A DNA stretch of 35,845 nucleotides, from contig JAFTSO010000006.1 in the NCBI GenBank assembly GCA_017467265.1, positions 1 to 35,845 of the forward strand. The letters are read 5' to 3'. Below the pieces are notes generated by a model that worked only from the letters and a program-made list of their open reading frames with translations, had not been told where the DNA came from and did no database searches. This document shows, piece by piece, positions 23,630 through 30,751 of this stretch (positions within the stretch are counted from its first letter, which is position 1; every line of letters begins with the position of its first letter). The translations under genes were made by a program, and so were the position numbers. The stretch is from Clostridia bacterium. Lineage in GTDB: Bacteria; Bacillota; Clostridia; Christensenellales; Borkfalkiaceae.

Positions 23630-24760
23630 ATGCGAAAAGTGGCGGTGATCTTTGGGGGCAAATCGAACGAAAATGAAATCTCTGTGTTGACGGGGGTGTT
23701 CGTGATGAAGGTGCTGGAAGGGTCGGATTTTGTACCCGTACCCGTGTATATACATACGAGCGGCGAAATGTATTCGGCGGCGAAATATAAAGAGCTTCCC
23801 ACCTTTCAAAAGGGGGTGTTTTCGCCGCAGGAACGGGTGATGTTTTACGGCAAAACGCTCTATCGCGTACAGCCGCAAAAGGGAAAAATGAAAAAACTGA
23901 CGGACGTGGACGTTGCACTCAACTGCTGCCACGGTGGACTGGGCGAAGGTGGGGGCGTGTCTGCGTTGACGGCGCTAAACGGCGTACCGCTCGCCTCGCC
24001 CGATCTGCTATCCTCGGCGGTGTTTATGGACAAAGACGTGACGAAAACGGTGATAAAAGGGATAGGGATACCCGTCGTCGAATATTTGCGCGCAGGGGAG
24101 CGCGAGTACGAAAAACGGGGCGCGTTCCTGCTCAAAAGCGTGGAGCGTCGGCTGAAATACCCCGTCGTTGTCAAGCCCGTCCATCTCGGCTCGTCCATCG
24201 GCATCACCAAGGCGGAGAACGAAGAAGAACTGAAAAAGGGTATGGAAACGGGGTTTGCGCTGGACGATCGGCTGATCATCGAGAAATATTTGGCGGACAA
24301 AACGGACGTGAATTGTGCGGCGTACAGCCTAAACGGCGAGATTTTCGTGTCCGAGCCGCAGACGGCGTTCGGGGACGGGATTTATTCGTTTGAAGAAAAG
24401 TATATCAAGCGAAAAAAAGACGTCGGTGCAACGTCGGCACAGGGGCAAACGCAGGGGGACGGGTGCGCGTTGAACGGCGAAATCGCCGACAAGATCCGCA
24501 GCTATACCAAGACGGTGTATAAACGGCTGAATATGCAAGGCGTGGTGCGTATGGATTATCTTGTCAGCGGCAAGCAAGTCTATCTTTGCGAAGTGAACAC
24601 CGTGCCCGGCTCGCTGGCGTATTATCTGTTTTGCGATCGTATCATCGAGGCACGCGCGTTCTTTTGCGCGTTATTAAACGATGCGCTTGCGCGTGAACAA
24701 GGGGCAAAACATATTTTAACAACGGGCATTTTGCAAGGCGTTGTGTGGAAACGGAAATAA
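23630..24760 (+). CDS. ddl: D-alanine--D-alanine ligase
   Basis: ATP-grasp ligase that makes the D-Ala-D-Ala dipeptide for peptidoglycan. The 376-residue product starts VAVIFGGKSNENEISVLTG, has CCHGGLGEGGGVSALTALNGVPLASPD (substrate-binding Glu), VVVKPVHLGSSIGITKAEN, an omega loop with EEKYIKRKKD, and the metal-binding LCEVNTVPGSLAYY. The omega-loop KY pair has Tyr rather than the Phe found in D-lactate-using Leuconostoc-type ligases, so D-Ala-D-Ala is the expected product. GGAGG precedes ATG 23630; a longer frame into the preceding gene is a shadow. It follows the MurF-like gene by 71 bases. Confidence 0.94.
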   Translation: MRKVAVIFGGKSNENEISVLTGVFVMKVLEGSDFVPVPVYIHTSGEMYSAAKYKELPTFQKGVFSPQERVMFYGKTLYRVQPQKGKMKKLTDVDVALNCCHGGLGEGGGVSALTALNGVPLASPDLLSSAVFMDKDVTKTVIKGIGIPVVEYLRAGEREYEKRGAFLLKSVERRLKYPVVVKPVHLGSSIGITKAENEEELKKGMETGFALDDRLIIEKYLADKTDVNCAAYSLNGEIFVSEPQTAFGDGIYSFEEKYIKRKKDVGATSAQGQTQGDGCALNGEIADKIRSYTKTVYKRLNMQGVVRMDYLVSGKQVYLCEVNTVPGSLAYYLFCDRIIEARAFFCALLNDALAREQGAKHILTTGILQGVVWKRK

Positions 24761-24761
24761 A

Positions 24762-24798
24762 AAATCCCCGAAGGCAAAACAGCCTTCGGGGTGATTTT
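24762..24798. terminator. bidirectional terminator between ddl and the YjdF-like gene
   Basis: CCCCGAAGGC (24766-24775), 6-base loop, GCCTTCGGGG (24782-24791). Reading minus, the stem is followed by ATTTTTTATTT, a strong terminator for the minus gene. Reading plus it is followed by TGATTTTG, a weaker one for ddl. Confidence 0.88.
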
Positions 24799-24808
24799 GT
24801 TAGTAGGT

Positions 24809-25654
24809 TTATTTGTCGGTAGTTTCTGTATCCGTCGCCGCTACTTCTTGTAAAAGCTCTTGCGTTTGCGGCTCTGCCAAAGTGATCGTTTCGGGTTTTT
24901 CTACGGGCGTGAATACGAATTTTTTGCCTTTGAACACGATATAAACGATGTTATAAATCAGCGCGCCAGCCGTCTCGATTAGCATATCGTGCATACTGTC
25001 GATCAGCCCCGTGTCCAGATACCCGTTGAGGGTGATCGTCGTTCCGTCGGGACGGGTGACGATGGTCTGGATTACGGTGTCCGAGTCGGCAATCATACCC
25101 TCGGGCAAGCCCAAAATTTCGCCCAACAGATAGGACGGGCGCAGGTTCGCGAGCACGGTATCCTTTTGCATATCCGTACCGAAGATGCTATCGAGTCCAA
25201 ACTCGACGAATTCCCACAGCCCTGCGATGGCAAGCGAAAAACAAAATGCCGTGACTGCGCACAGCGCTACGTTCGCGCCCTTTTTGCCGAGAGCAACGGG
25301 CAGGTATGCGCCGAAGATGGCGAACAGCAGCCCTGCAAAGCCGTGCAGCATATCGTCCCACCAAGAAAATTTCAGGTACAGCTGATAGGACGAGCCGAGC
25401 AAAGGGCACACCGTATAGGCGATGACGAAGATATACAAAACGGGTTGCACGCGAAAACGGAACAGCCGTTCAACGGCGATCGGTGCGAGTACGTAAACGA
25501 TGGTGGCAAAGGAGAGCGCCATATCGTCCCACTCCGTTTGCACAGCAAAATAAACGATCGAGAACACCGCGAACAGCAGTGCAAGCACGGTGGTAATCGT
25601 TTTCGTCCAGTCCGATTTGTTGAAGGTTTTCAATTTTGCGATCACTTTATTCAT
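24809..25654 (-). CDS. YjdF-like (DUF2238) membrane protein
   Basis: A 281-residue protein with about six to seven hydrophobic segments and a soluble Thr/Glu-rich C-terminus (from about 245). FSWWDDMLHGFAGLLFAIFGAY, AIAGLWEFVEFGLDSIFG and DSMHDMLIETAGALIYNIVYI carry conserved acidic and His residues inside the membrane, as in the E. coli YjdF (DUF2238) family, whose function is unknown. Family assignment is by pattern only. It is a single-gene unit on the minus strand with a consensus promoter; GGGG before ATG 25654 is the only candidate ribosome binding site. Confidence 0.6.
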   Translation of the reverse strand: MNKVIAKLKTFNKSDWTKTITTVLALLFAVFSIVYFAVQTEWDDMALSFATIVYVLAPIAVERLFRFRVQPVLYIFVIAYTVCPLLGSSYQLYLKFSWWDDMLHGFAGLLFAIFGAYLPVALGKKGANVALCAVTAFCFSLAIAGLWEFVEFGLDSIFGTDMQKDTVLANLRPSYLLGEILGLPEGMIADSDTVIQTIVTRPDGTTITLNGYLDTGLIDSMHDMLIETAGALIYNIVYIVFKGKKFVFTPVEKPETITLAEPQTQELLQEVAATDTETTDK

Positions 25655-25699
25655 AGAAAAAGCCCCGTCAAGATCTTTGATAATTCGTAAACACCATAT

Positions 25700-25728
25700 A
25701 GTATAACAGCTTTGCGCGGAATTGTCAA
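25700..25728 (-). promoter_or_regulatory. SigA promoter of the YjdF-like gene
   Basis: On the minus strand, TTGACA (25723-25728), 17 bases, TATACT (25700-25705). It is about 46 bases before the start codon and faces away from the plus-strand promoter at 25825. Confidence 0.88.
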
Positions 25729-25779
25729 ATACTTACGAGAAATTTGCACGCTCGAAAGAAAAGAAAAATACAGAAAAAG

Positions 25780-25807
25780 TGGACGACGGCGCGTTTTTTG
25801 GGATAAA
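25780..25807 (+). promoter_or_regulatory. bipartite TGGACG-N16-GATAAA element, copy B
   Basis: TGGACG (25780-25785), 16 bases, GATAAA (25802-25807) in the context TTTTGGGATAAATATATACG. It shares spacing and flanking bases with copy C at 33183-33210 and resembles an extended -10 promoter (TGG before GATAAA). It lies just before the SigA promoter of the solute-binding protein. Confidence 0.45.
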
Positions 25808-25824
25808 TATATACGAAAGCGTTA

Positions 25825-25853
25825 TTGACAACAAAAAAAAGAAATGCTATAAT
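25825..25853 (+). promoter_or_regulatory. consensus SigA promoter of the solute-binding lipoprotein
   Basis: TTGACA (25825-25830), 17 bases, TATAAT (25848-25853): perfect consensus, start near 25860, 17 bases before the ATG. Confidence 0.92.
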
Positions 25854-25876
25854 GAAACAAAAAAGGAGGGCGCAGT

Positions 25877-27730
25877 ATGAAATTGAAAAAAACGTGCAGT
25901 TTGATTATTGCGCTCGCTTTACTTTGTTCCAGCGCGTCCGCGCTGATCGGGTGCGGAGAGATCTCCACAGGGGGAAGAAAAGATCCGCCCAGCTGGACGG
26001 GCGCAAGCTCGGAAAGCACGGAGAGTTCGGAGGGTGAAAGCTCGAAATATTCCGAAGAATCGGAGCGAGAAGAAGGTGCGGTCGGTTCGACGGGCAGCAG
26101 CTCCAAAGAGTGGGAAAACGAGAGTAGCTCGGGCGAGATTGGCGGCGAAATGCCGACGGAAAGAACGAAGCTGAACGTCTTCCATTACAAGGCAGGCTAC
26201 GGTAGTCAATGGATTGAAAACTTGGCGCGCCGCTTTGAAGACAAAATGGAAAACGTATCGTTTGGCGACGGCAAAAGGGGTGTGGAGATCACGATCGTTG
26301 GTGAAATGCGCGATTTCACTTCACCGCAGCTGTTGAGCAGTCCCCACGACGTTTTTTTTCTCGAAGGCAGCAAAAATTTATTAGCTTTAATGGCGAACGG
26401 AATGTTAGAGCCGCTCGATAGCGTGGCGACGGAAAAGACGTGGGCGAACGGTTTCCGTTCGGTTAGCGAAAAGATGACGACAGAGCAACGCGCGGCGTAT
26501 GCGTTGGACGGGACGTATTACGCGTTGCCGCACTACGTAGGCGGCTACGGGATTATTTATAACCGTGAAATGTTCGAAGAACAGGGCTTTTTCTTGGCGG
26601 CAGAGCCGCAGAGGAATAGCGTTTTGATCTCGGAGAGCAACCCGACAAAGAGCGTGGGACTGGACGGCGTGGCGGACACGTATGACGACGGACTGCCGAC
26701 GACGTACGACGAATTTTTTGCGCTCTGCGCCGAAATCAACGGGCGTGGTATCGACCCCGTAGGCATCACGGGGGAATATATCGAACATCACGTCACGCAG
26801 CTATTCGACAGCCTGATCGCCAATAATTTGGGTGCGGAGCAGGCAAAGCTGAACTACACGTTCGACGGCACGGCGAAAGAGTTGGTCGTGTTCGATTCGC
26901 AGGGGAATATGCGGCTGGATAGCAACGGCGAACCGCTGACCGAGAGCCTTGCTATTACCGTCGACAACGCGTGGAATTTGTCGCGGCAAAAGGGCAAATA
27001 CGACGCGCTGACGTTTATTGAACGATTGCTGGATAACCCCGATTATTACGACGAAGTAAGCGCGGACATCAGCTATCTTTCCAACCTTGAAATGCAAAGG
27101 CTTTTCTTGCAAAACGGTATGCTGGGGGAGACGGAAAAAGCGATGATCGTTGACGGTGCGTGGTGGCAGACGGAAGCGAGCGGTTATTTTGAAGAGATGG
27201 CGAGCATCGACGAAAAATGGTCGAAGGAAAACCGTCGGTTTGGTTGGATGCCTCTGCCGCAGCCGACAAAGGACGACGCGCAGGCGATTGCAAACGGCAG
27301 TAAAAAATCGACGTATATCGATTATTTGAATGCGGTGGCGTGCGTGAAGGCATATCTAGACGAAGACGTGAAACGGGCGGCTTTCGAGTTTTTGCGTTTT
27401 GCGTATTCGGACGAAGAGCTGGTCGAGTTCACCTACACGACGGGTACGCCTATCGGGTTAGATTACTGGGATAAAATTGATTACAGCGAACTGACCTATT
27501 ACGAATACACGCTAATCGAGCATATGAAAAATGCGGAAATGGTGTACCCCGTATCGGGCAACGGCGCGTACCTAGGGCATATGGCGGTGTTCAACACCGC
27601 GTACAAATACGGCAGCGTATACGGCGGCGTAAATTATATCAACCCCGTGCGCGGTATTTGGTGGCGTGGATTATCGGCAAAGGACTACTTTGCGGGACAC
27701 CAACCGTGGTATAAAAACCTGATTTGGTAA
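25877..27730 (+). CDS. extracellular solute-binding lipoprotein (family 1)
   Basis: A 617-residue ABC-type substrate-binding lipoprotein. A Lys-rich start and hydrophobic signal lead to the lipobox LIGC (Cys26). A Ser/Glu/Gly-rich linker (about 35-92) precedes the binding domain: LNVFHYKAGYGSQWIENLARRFE, DVFFLEGSKNLLALMANGMLEPLDS, YYALPHYVGGYGIIYNREMFEEQGF, MIVDGAWWQTEASGYFEE and CVKAYLDEDVKRAAFEFLRFAYSDEEL, all as in sugar-binding proteins of family 1. The ligand is probably a carbohydrate, by family only. No ABC permease or ATPase gene is adjacent, so it is an orphan. AAAAAGGAGGG precedes ATG 25877. Confidence 0.88.
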   Translation: MKLKKTCSLIIALALLCSSASALIGCGEISTGGRKDPPSWTGASSESTESSEGESSKYSEESEREEGAVGSTGSSSKEWENESSSGEIGGEMPTERTKLNVFHYKAGYGSQWIENLARRFEDKMENVSFGDGKRGVEITIVGEMRDFTSPQLLSSPHDVFFLEGSKNLLALMANGMLEPLDSVATEKTWANGFRSVSEKMTTEQRAAYALDGTYYALPHYVGGYGIIYNREMFEEQGFFLAAEPQRNSVLISESNPTKSVGLDGVADTYDDGLPTTYDEFFALCAEINGRGIDPVGITGEYIEHHVTQLFDSLIANNLGAEQAKLNYTFDGTAKELVVFDSQGNMRLDSNGEPLTESLAITVDNAWNLSRQKGKYDALTFIERLLDNPDYYDEVSADISYLSNLEMQRLFLQNGMLGETEKAMIVDGAWWQTEASGYFEEMASIDEKWSKENRRFGWMPLPQPTKDDAQAIANGSKKSTYIDYLNAVACVKAYLDEDVKRAAFEFLRFAYSDEELVEFTYTTGTPIGLDYWDKIDYSELTYYEYTLIEHMKNAEMVYPVSGNGAYLGHMAVFNTAYKYGSVYGGVNYINPVRGIWWRGLSAKDYFAGHQPWYKNLIW

Positions 27731-27753
27731 TTTGAAAAGGTAAAAAAATGTGC

Positions 27754-27793
27754 AAAACGCGAGCGGAAATCATTGATTTTTGTTCGCGTTTTT
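27754..27793 (+). terminator. terminator overlapping the obgE promoter
   Basis: AAAACGCGA (27754-27762) pairs with TCGCGTTTT (27784-27792), followed by T and G. The loop of about 21 bases holds the -35 box of the obgE promoter. It ends the solute-binding protein gene. Confidence 0.72.
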
Positions 27794-27801
27794 GTTATAC
27801 T
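27773..27801 (+). promoter_or_regulatory. SigA promoter of obgE
   Basis: TTGATT (27773-27778), 17 bases, TATACT (27796-27801). The -35 lies in the loop, and the spacer in the descending arm, of the preceding terminator. The short leader contains CGGAAAAC/GTTTTCCG (27824-27844), a hairpin right before the AGGAG of obgE. Confidence 0.75.
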
Positions 27802-27855
27802 GTTAGGGAAAAAGATTAGAGTACGGAAAACGCGCAGTTTTCCGCAGGAGTTTTT

Positions 27856-29136
27856 ATGGCAACGGTGGAATTTACCGATAAGGTGCGAATTTTGATAAGG
27901 GCAGGGGACGGCGGCGACGGTATGAACTCGTTCAAGGCGTACAAAGGCAAGCCTGCCTGCGGTCCTGACGGCGGTGACGGCGGCAAGGGCGGCGACGTGT
28001 ATTTCGTCGGGGATAAGGATATGAACGACCTGTTCCCCTTCCGTTTCGTGTCCAAATATTTTGCCGAGAACGGCGAAATGGGCGGCACGCAAAAATGCTT
28101 TGGCAAGAGCGGTAAGGATTTGCTGATCAAGGTGCCTTTGGGGACTTTGGTGCGCGACGAAGAGAGCGGCAGGCTGATCTGCGACGTGTTTGAGGACGGG
28201 CAGAAAGTTTTGGTGGCACGCGGCGGCAACGGGGGGAAGGGCAACGTGCGCTTTACCACGGCGCGTCGGCACGCGCCAAACTTCGCGCAGAAAGGCGAAA
28301 AGGTCAAACAGCACTACGTCATCTTGGAAATGAAAGTCATCGCGGACGTCGGGTTCGTCGGGTTCCCCAACGTGGGCAAGAGTACGCTGCTTTCCAAAAT
28401 TTCGGCGGCAAGACCGAAGATAGCCAACTACCATTTCACGACGTTATCCCCCAACCTTGGCGTGGTACGCTATTACGAAAAATCGTTCGTGGCGGCGGAT
28501 ATACCCGGGCTTATCGAAGGGGCGGCACAGGGCGCTGGCTTGGGACACGATTTCCTGCGCCATATCGAGCGTACGCGTATGCTCTGCCACGTGGTCGATA
28601 TTTCGGGCTGCGAGGGGCGCGATCCGATTGAGGATTTTCAAAAGATCAACGCGGAGCTGAAAGAGTTCAGCGAAGAGTTGGCGGCGCGGCCGCAGATTGT
28701 CGTATGCAACAAGTGCGACGTGTACGGCGCGGAAGATAATCTGAAAGCGTTCAAGAAAAAGTACGGGCGCAAATATAAGATTTTCCCGATTACGGCGGTG
28801 ACGGGCGAAGGCACGCGCGAGCTCATCGAAGGGATTTTGGCGATTTTGAGCGAATTGCCCCCCGTCGAGCCGATGCCGATCGAAGAAGAATTCGAATACA
28901 AGGCGAACGACGATTTGAGCTTTGAGATTTTCAAGGACGAAGAGGGCGTGTACGTTGTTGTGGGAGGCTTGGTGGATATGCTCTGCCGCAACGTCGTTTT
29001 GAACAATCCCGATTCGATGCTCTATTTCCAAAAAGTACTCCGTCTTCGCGGCGTTATCAAAGAACTCGTCAAGATGGGCTGTCAAGAGGGAGATACCGTA
29101 TCGATCGGCGACGTCGAATTCGATTTTATCCCGTAA
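27856..29136 (+). CDS. obgE: GTPase ObgE/CgtA
   Basis: Essential GTPase in 50S assembly and stress control; in Bacillus Obg it is also linked to sporulation. The 426-residue product has the Gly-rich Obg fold (KVRILIRAGDGGDGMNSF to RGGNGGKGNVRFTT), the G domain with P-loop GFPNVGKST, G3 DIPGLIEGAAQGAGLGHDFLRH and G4 NKCD, and the Obg C-terminal domain (from about 345, YKANDDLSFEIFKDEEGVYVVVGG). AGGAG lies 5 bases before ATG 27856. It is followed by array 3 and yhbY, an order shared with many Bacillota. Confidence 0.96.
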   Translation: MATVEFTDKVRILIRAGDGGDGMNSFKAYKGKPACGPDGGDGGKGGDVYFVGDKDMNDLFPFRFVSKYFAENGEMGGTQKCFGKSGKDLLIKVPLGTLVRDEESGRLICDVFEDGQKVLVARGGNGGKGNVRFTTARRHAPNFAQKGEKVKQHYVILEMKVIADVGFVGFPNVGKSTLLSKISAARPKIANYHFTTLSPNLGVVRYYEKSFVAADIPGLIEGAAQGAGLGHDFLRHIERTRMLCHVVDISGCEGRDPIEDFQKINAELKEFSEELAARPQIVVCNKCDVYGAEDNLKAFKKKYGRKYKIFPITAVTGEGTRELIEGILAILSELPPVEPMPIEEEFEYKANDDLSFEIFKDEEGVYVVVGGLVDMLCRNVVLNNPDSMLYFQKVLRLRGVIKELVKMGCQEGDTVSIGDVEFDFIP

Positions 29137-29205
29137 AAACGGCGCGGCAATCCCAAAAACACGGTCGATTACGTGTTCAAACCAACGTGGGGCGCATACA
29201 CACAT

Positions 29206-29450
29206 GTGGAAAAGATAGTAAGATATGCCAGCGGTGGCTCACAGCAAACAATGAATTGCACCGTTCGGTGCGTGAATTGTTTTTAACAAAACGTGAATTG
29301 CGCCGTTGGCGCGTGAATTGCAAAGCTGTGCTTTGCGTTGTGGAATATTACAATAACGACGGCGTAGCCGTCAAATCACGAAAACCGCAGGTTTTCAATT
29401 CACGAACGCATAGCGTTCAAATCACGAAAGGCAACAGCCTTTCAAATCAC
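29206..29450. repeat. modular hairpin array 3 (obgE-yhbY gap)
   Basis: Most of the 331-base gap between obgE and yhbY. From 29251 it repeats the 4-left / centre / 4-right plan of array 1: CACC/GGTG (29259-29270), T5/A4 (29280-29291), CGCC/GGCG (29301-29311), CAAAGC/GCTTTG (29321-29335), centre, GACGGC/GCCGTC (29358-29372), GAAAACC/GGTTTTC (29380-29396), GAACGC/GCGTTC (29404-29418) and GAAAGGC/GCCTTTC (29426-29443), with the same linkers. Before it, 29206-29250 is a worn piece of a 2+2-type centre and right module (ATATGCCAGCGGTGGC). Bases 29137-29205 hold one AACACG/CGTGTT hairpin without a T-run and nothing else I can name. Confidence 0.9.
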
Positions 29451-29467
29451 ACAAAAAAGGACTTATT

Positions 29468-29779
29468 ATGATTGTAACCAACGAAAACATCACTAGCAAG
29501 CAAAGAAGTAAATTAAAATCGATTGCATCGACGCTCTCGCCTGTGACGCAAATCGGCAAGGGCGGTATTACGGACAATCTGTTAAAGACGCTTTCCGACG
29601 CGCTGGACGCGCACGAAGTAATCAAGGTCACCGTTTTGGATAACGCCGAAGACACGCCGCGCAACATCGCGGAGAACGTAGCCGAGCTCTTAGAGGCGGT
29701 ATGCGTGACAGTGATTGGAAGAAAGGCGATTTTTTACCGCTATTCGCGCCGCGATAAATTCGCGCATATCGAATTGTAA
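29468..29779 (+). CDS. yhbY: YhbY-family (CRM domain) RNA-binding protein
   Basis: A 103-residue protein with one CRM domain, an RNA-binding fold associated with pre-50S ribosomes. It shows LTSKQRSKLKSIA-type opening (ITSKQRSKLKSIASTL), the GxxG loop VTQIGKGGIT, ALDAHEVIKVTVLDN and AVCVTVIGRKAIFYRYS. AAAGGA lies 7-8 bases before ATG 29468, immediately after array 3. The role fits its neighbour ObgE, also a 50S assembly factor. Confidence 0.94.
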   Translation: MIVTNENITSKQRSKLKSIASTLSPVTQIGKGGITDNLLKTLSDALDAHEVIKVTVLDNAEDTPRNIAENVAELLEAVCVTVIGRKAIFYRYSRRDKFAHIEL

Positions 29780-29848
29780 AAAATCCGTTTGAAAGGGGAT
29801 TTTTTGCGTTATAAATATAGCGAACAGAAATTTTGTGGAGCAGAAAAA

Positions 29849-30379
29849 ATGGAAAACGAAGAATTGAAACAGACCGAACCCGTGCAGGAAGAACCCTGCA
29901 AACAGGACGAAACGAAGAAGAAAAAATGCAATAAAAAGCAGGCGGAAATCGACGCGGCGCTCGCCGAGGCAGAAGAGAGCAAACGCAAATGGTATGCCGT
30001 GACGGCGGAATATGAAAACTATCGCCGCCGCACCCAAAATCAGGCGGCGCAACGCTACCAAGAAGGCAGAAACGACGTCGTGGCGGCTCTGTTCCCCATC
30101 GGGGACAATTTGGAAAGGGCGTTGACGGCGTGCGCGGACGAGAATACCAAACAGGGCTTGGATATGATTTTGAAATCGTACAAAAAAGTGCTGGAAGGGG
30201 AAGGCGTGGAAGAGATCGATCCCGTAGGGCAACCCTTTAACGCGGACGTGATGGAGGCGATTATGGCGATGCCTGCGGCGGACGGCGAAGAGAGCGGCAT
30301 TGTCAAGCAGGTTTACGTCAAAGGGTATAAAAAGGGCGATAAAGTGCTGCGCTATGCACAGGTCATCGTCACGCAGTAA
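29849..30379 (+). CDS. grpE: nucleotide exchange factor GrpE
   Basis: Exchange factor that releases ADP from DnaK. The 176-residue product has an acidic/Lys-rich disordered N-terminus (about 1-35), a long coiled coil (KKQAEIDAALAEAEESKRKWYAVTAEYENYRRRTQ), and the beta-domain (GVEEIDPVGQPFNADVMEAIM, VKQVYVKGYKKGDKVLRYAQVIV). ATG 29849 follows GTGGAG by 8 bases; a TTG at 29789 in the same frame would add 20 unlikely residues. No hrcA is adjacent and dnaK is about 5.2 kb away. No CIRCE element is visible upstream. Confidence 0.95.
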   Translation: MENEELKQTEPVQEEPCKQDETKKKKCNKKQAEIDAALAEAEESKRKWYAVTAEYENYRRRTQNQAAQRYQEGRNDVVAALFPIGDNLERALTACADENTKQGLDMILKSYKKVLEGEGVEEIDPVGQPFNADVMEAIMAMPAADGEESGIVKQVYVKGYKKGDKVLRYAQVIVTQ

Positions 30380-30413
30380 AACGTAGAACTTGCAATCATG
30401 GAATTCGATACGG

Positions 30414-30444
30414 CAGATCCGAAAACATTCGGGTCTGTTTTTTT
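30414..30444 (+). terminator. intrinsic terminator after grpE
   Basis: CAGATCCGAA (30414-30423), loop ACAT region, TTCGGGTCTG (30428-30437) with one T-G wobble, then seven T. Confidence 0.9.
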
Positions 30445-30499
30445 GCGTATGTGCAGAGCAAACGCTCGCAACTTCACTGTAATAGCGTTATACTTTTCA

Positions 30500-30518
30500 T
30501 ATCCCCCCACGGGGGATA
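30500..30518 (+). promoter_or_regulatory. CsoR-type metal operator
   Basis: TATCCCCC, spacer CAC, GGGGGATA: a perfect 8-bp inverted repeat of the G/C-tract form bound by CsoR/RcnR-family repressors. It lies just after a -10-like TATACT (30489-30494; the -35 is poor, TCGCAA at 30466-30471) and before the AGGAG of the CsoR-like ORF, so it fits autoregulation. Confidence 0.7.
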
Positions 30519-30536
30519 ATAGGAGAAAAGAGAAAA

Positions 30537-30671
30537 ATGGAAAAACACGAACATAGGAAAGCGGTATTAAACCGTATGTCGCGAGTGATCGGGCAAATGA
30601 ACGCGGTGAAAACCGCGTTTTTTCGTTCGTTGCAATCGAAAAAATCCTTGGAAATTCCCCGATTATTGTAA
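30537..30671 (+). pseudogene. truncated CsoR/FrmR-family regulator (44 codons)
   Basis: Starts with ATG after AGGAG and reads EHRKAVLNRMSRVIGQMNAVK, matching the first helix of the metal-sensing CsoR/FrmR (DUF156) family, then leaves the family and ends at TAA 30669. The full family length is about 85-100 residues, so the metal-binding Cys/His residues and most of the four-helix fold are missing. A terminator hairpin begins at the point where similarity stops. The operator upstream is intact. Probably a deletion remnant; a regulated short transcript is also possible. Confidence 0.65.
30600..30623 (+). terminator. terminator inside the CsoR-like ORF
   Basis: AACGCGGT (30600-30607), loop GAAA, ACCGCGTT (30612-30619), with six T in a row (30618-30623). 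The 5' arm is made of codons of the CsoR-like helix. Confidence 0.82.
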
Positions 30672-30680
30672 AATCACATA

Positions 30681-30709
30681 TTGACAACGGGGTAAAAATA
30701 CGCTATACT
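30681..30709 (+). promoter_or_regulatory. SigA promoter of the SDR gene
   Basis: TTGACA (30681-30686), 17 bases, TATACT (30704-30709). The start lies about 36 bases before ATG 30752. Confidence 0.9.
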
Positions 30710-30751
30710 ATAATAAAATAGAAAAAATCCATATATAAGGAGAGAAATTTT

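Noticed and set aside
23630..24760. Vancomycin-type D-Ala-D-Lac ligase
   Set aside because: The omega-loop Tyr of D-Ala-D-Ala ligases is present and no vanH/vanX-like neighbours are seen.
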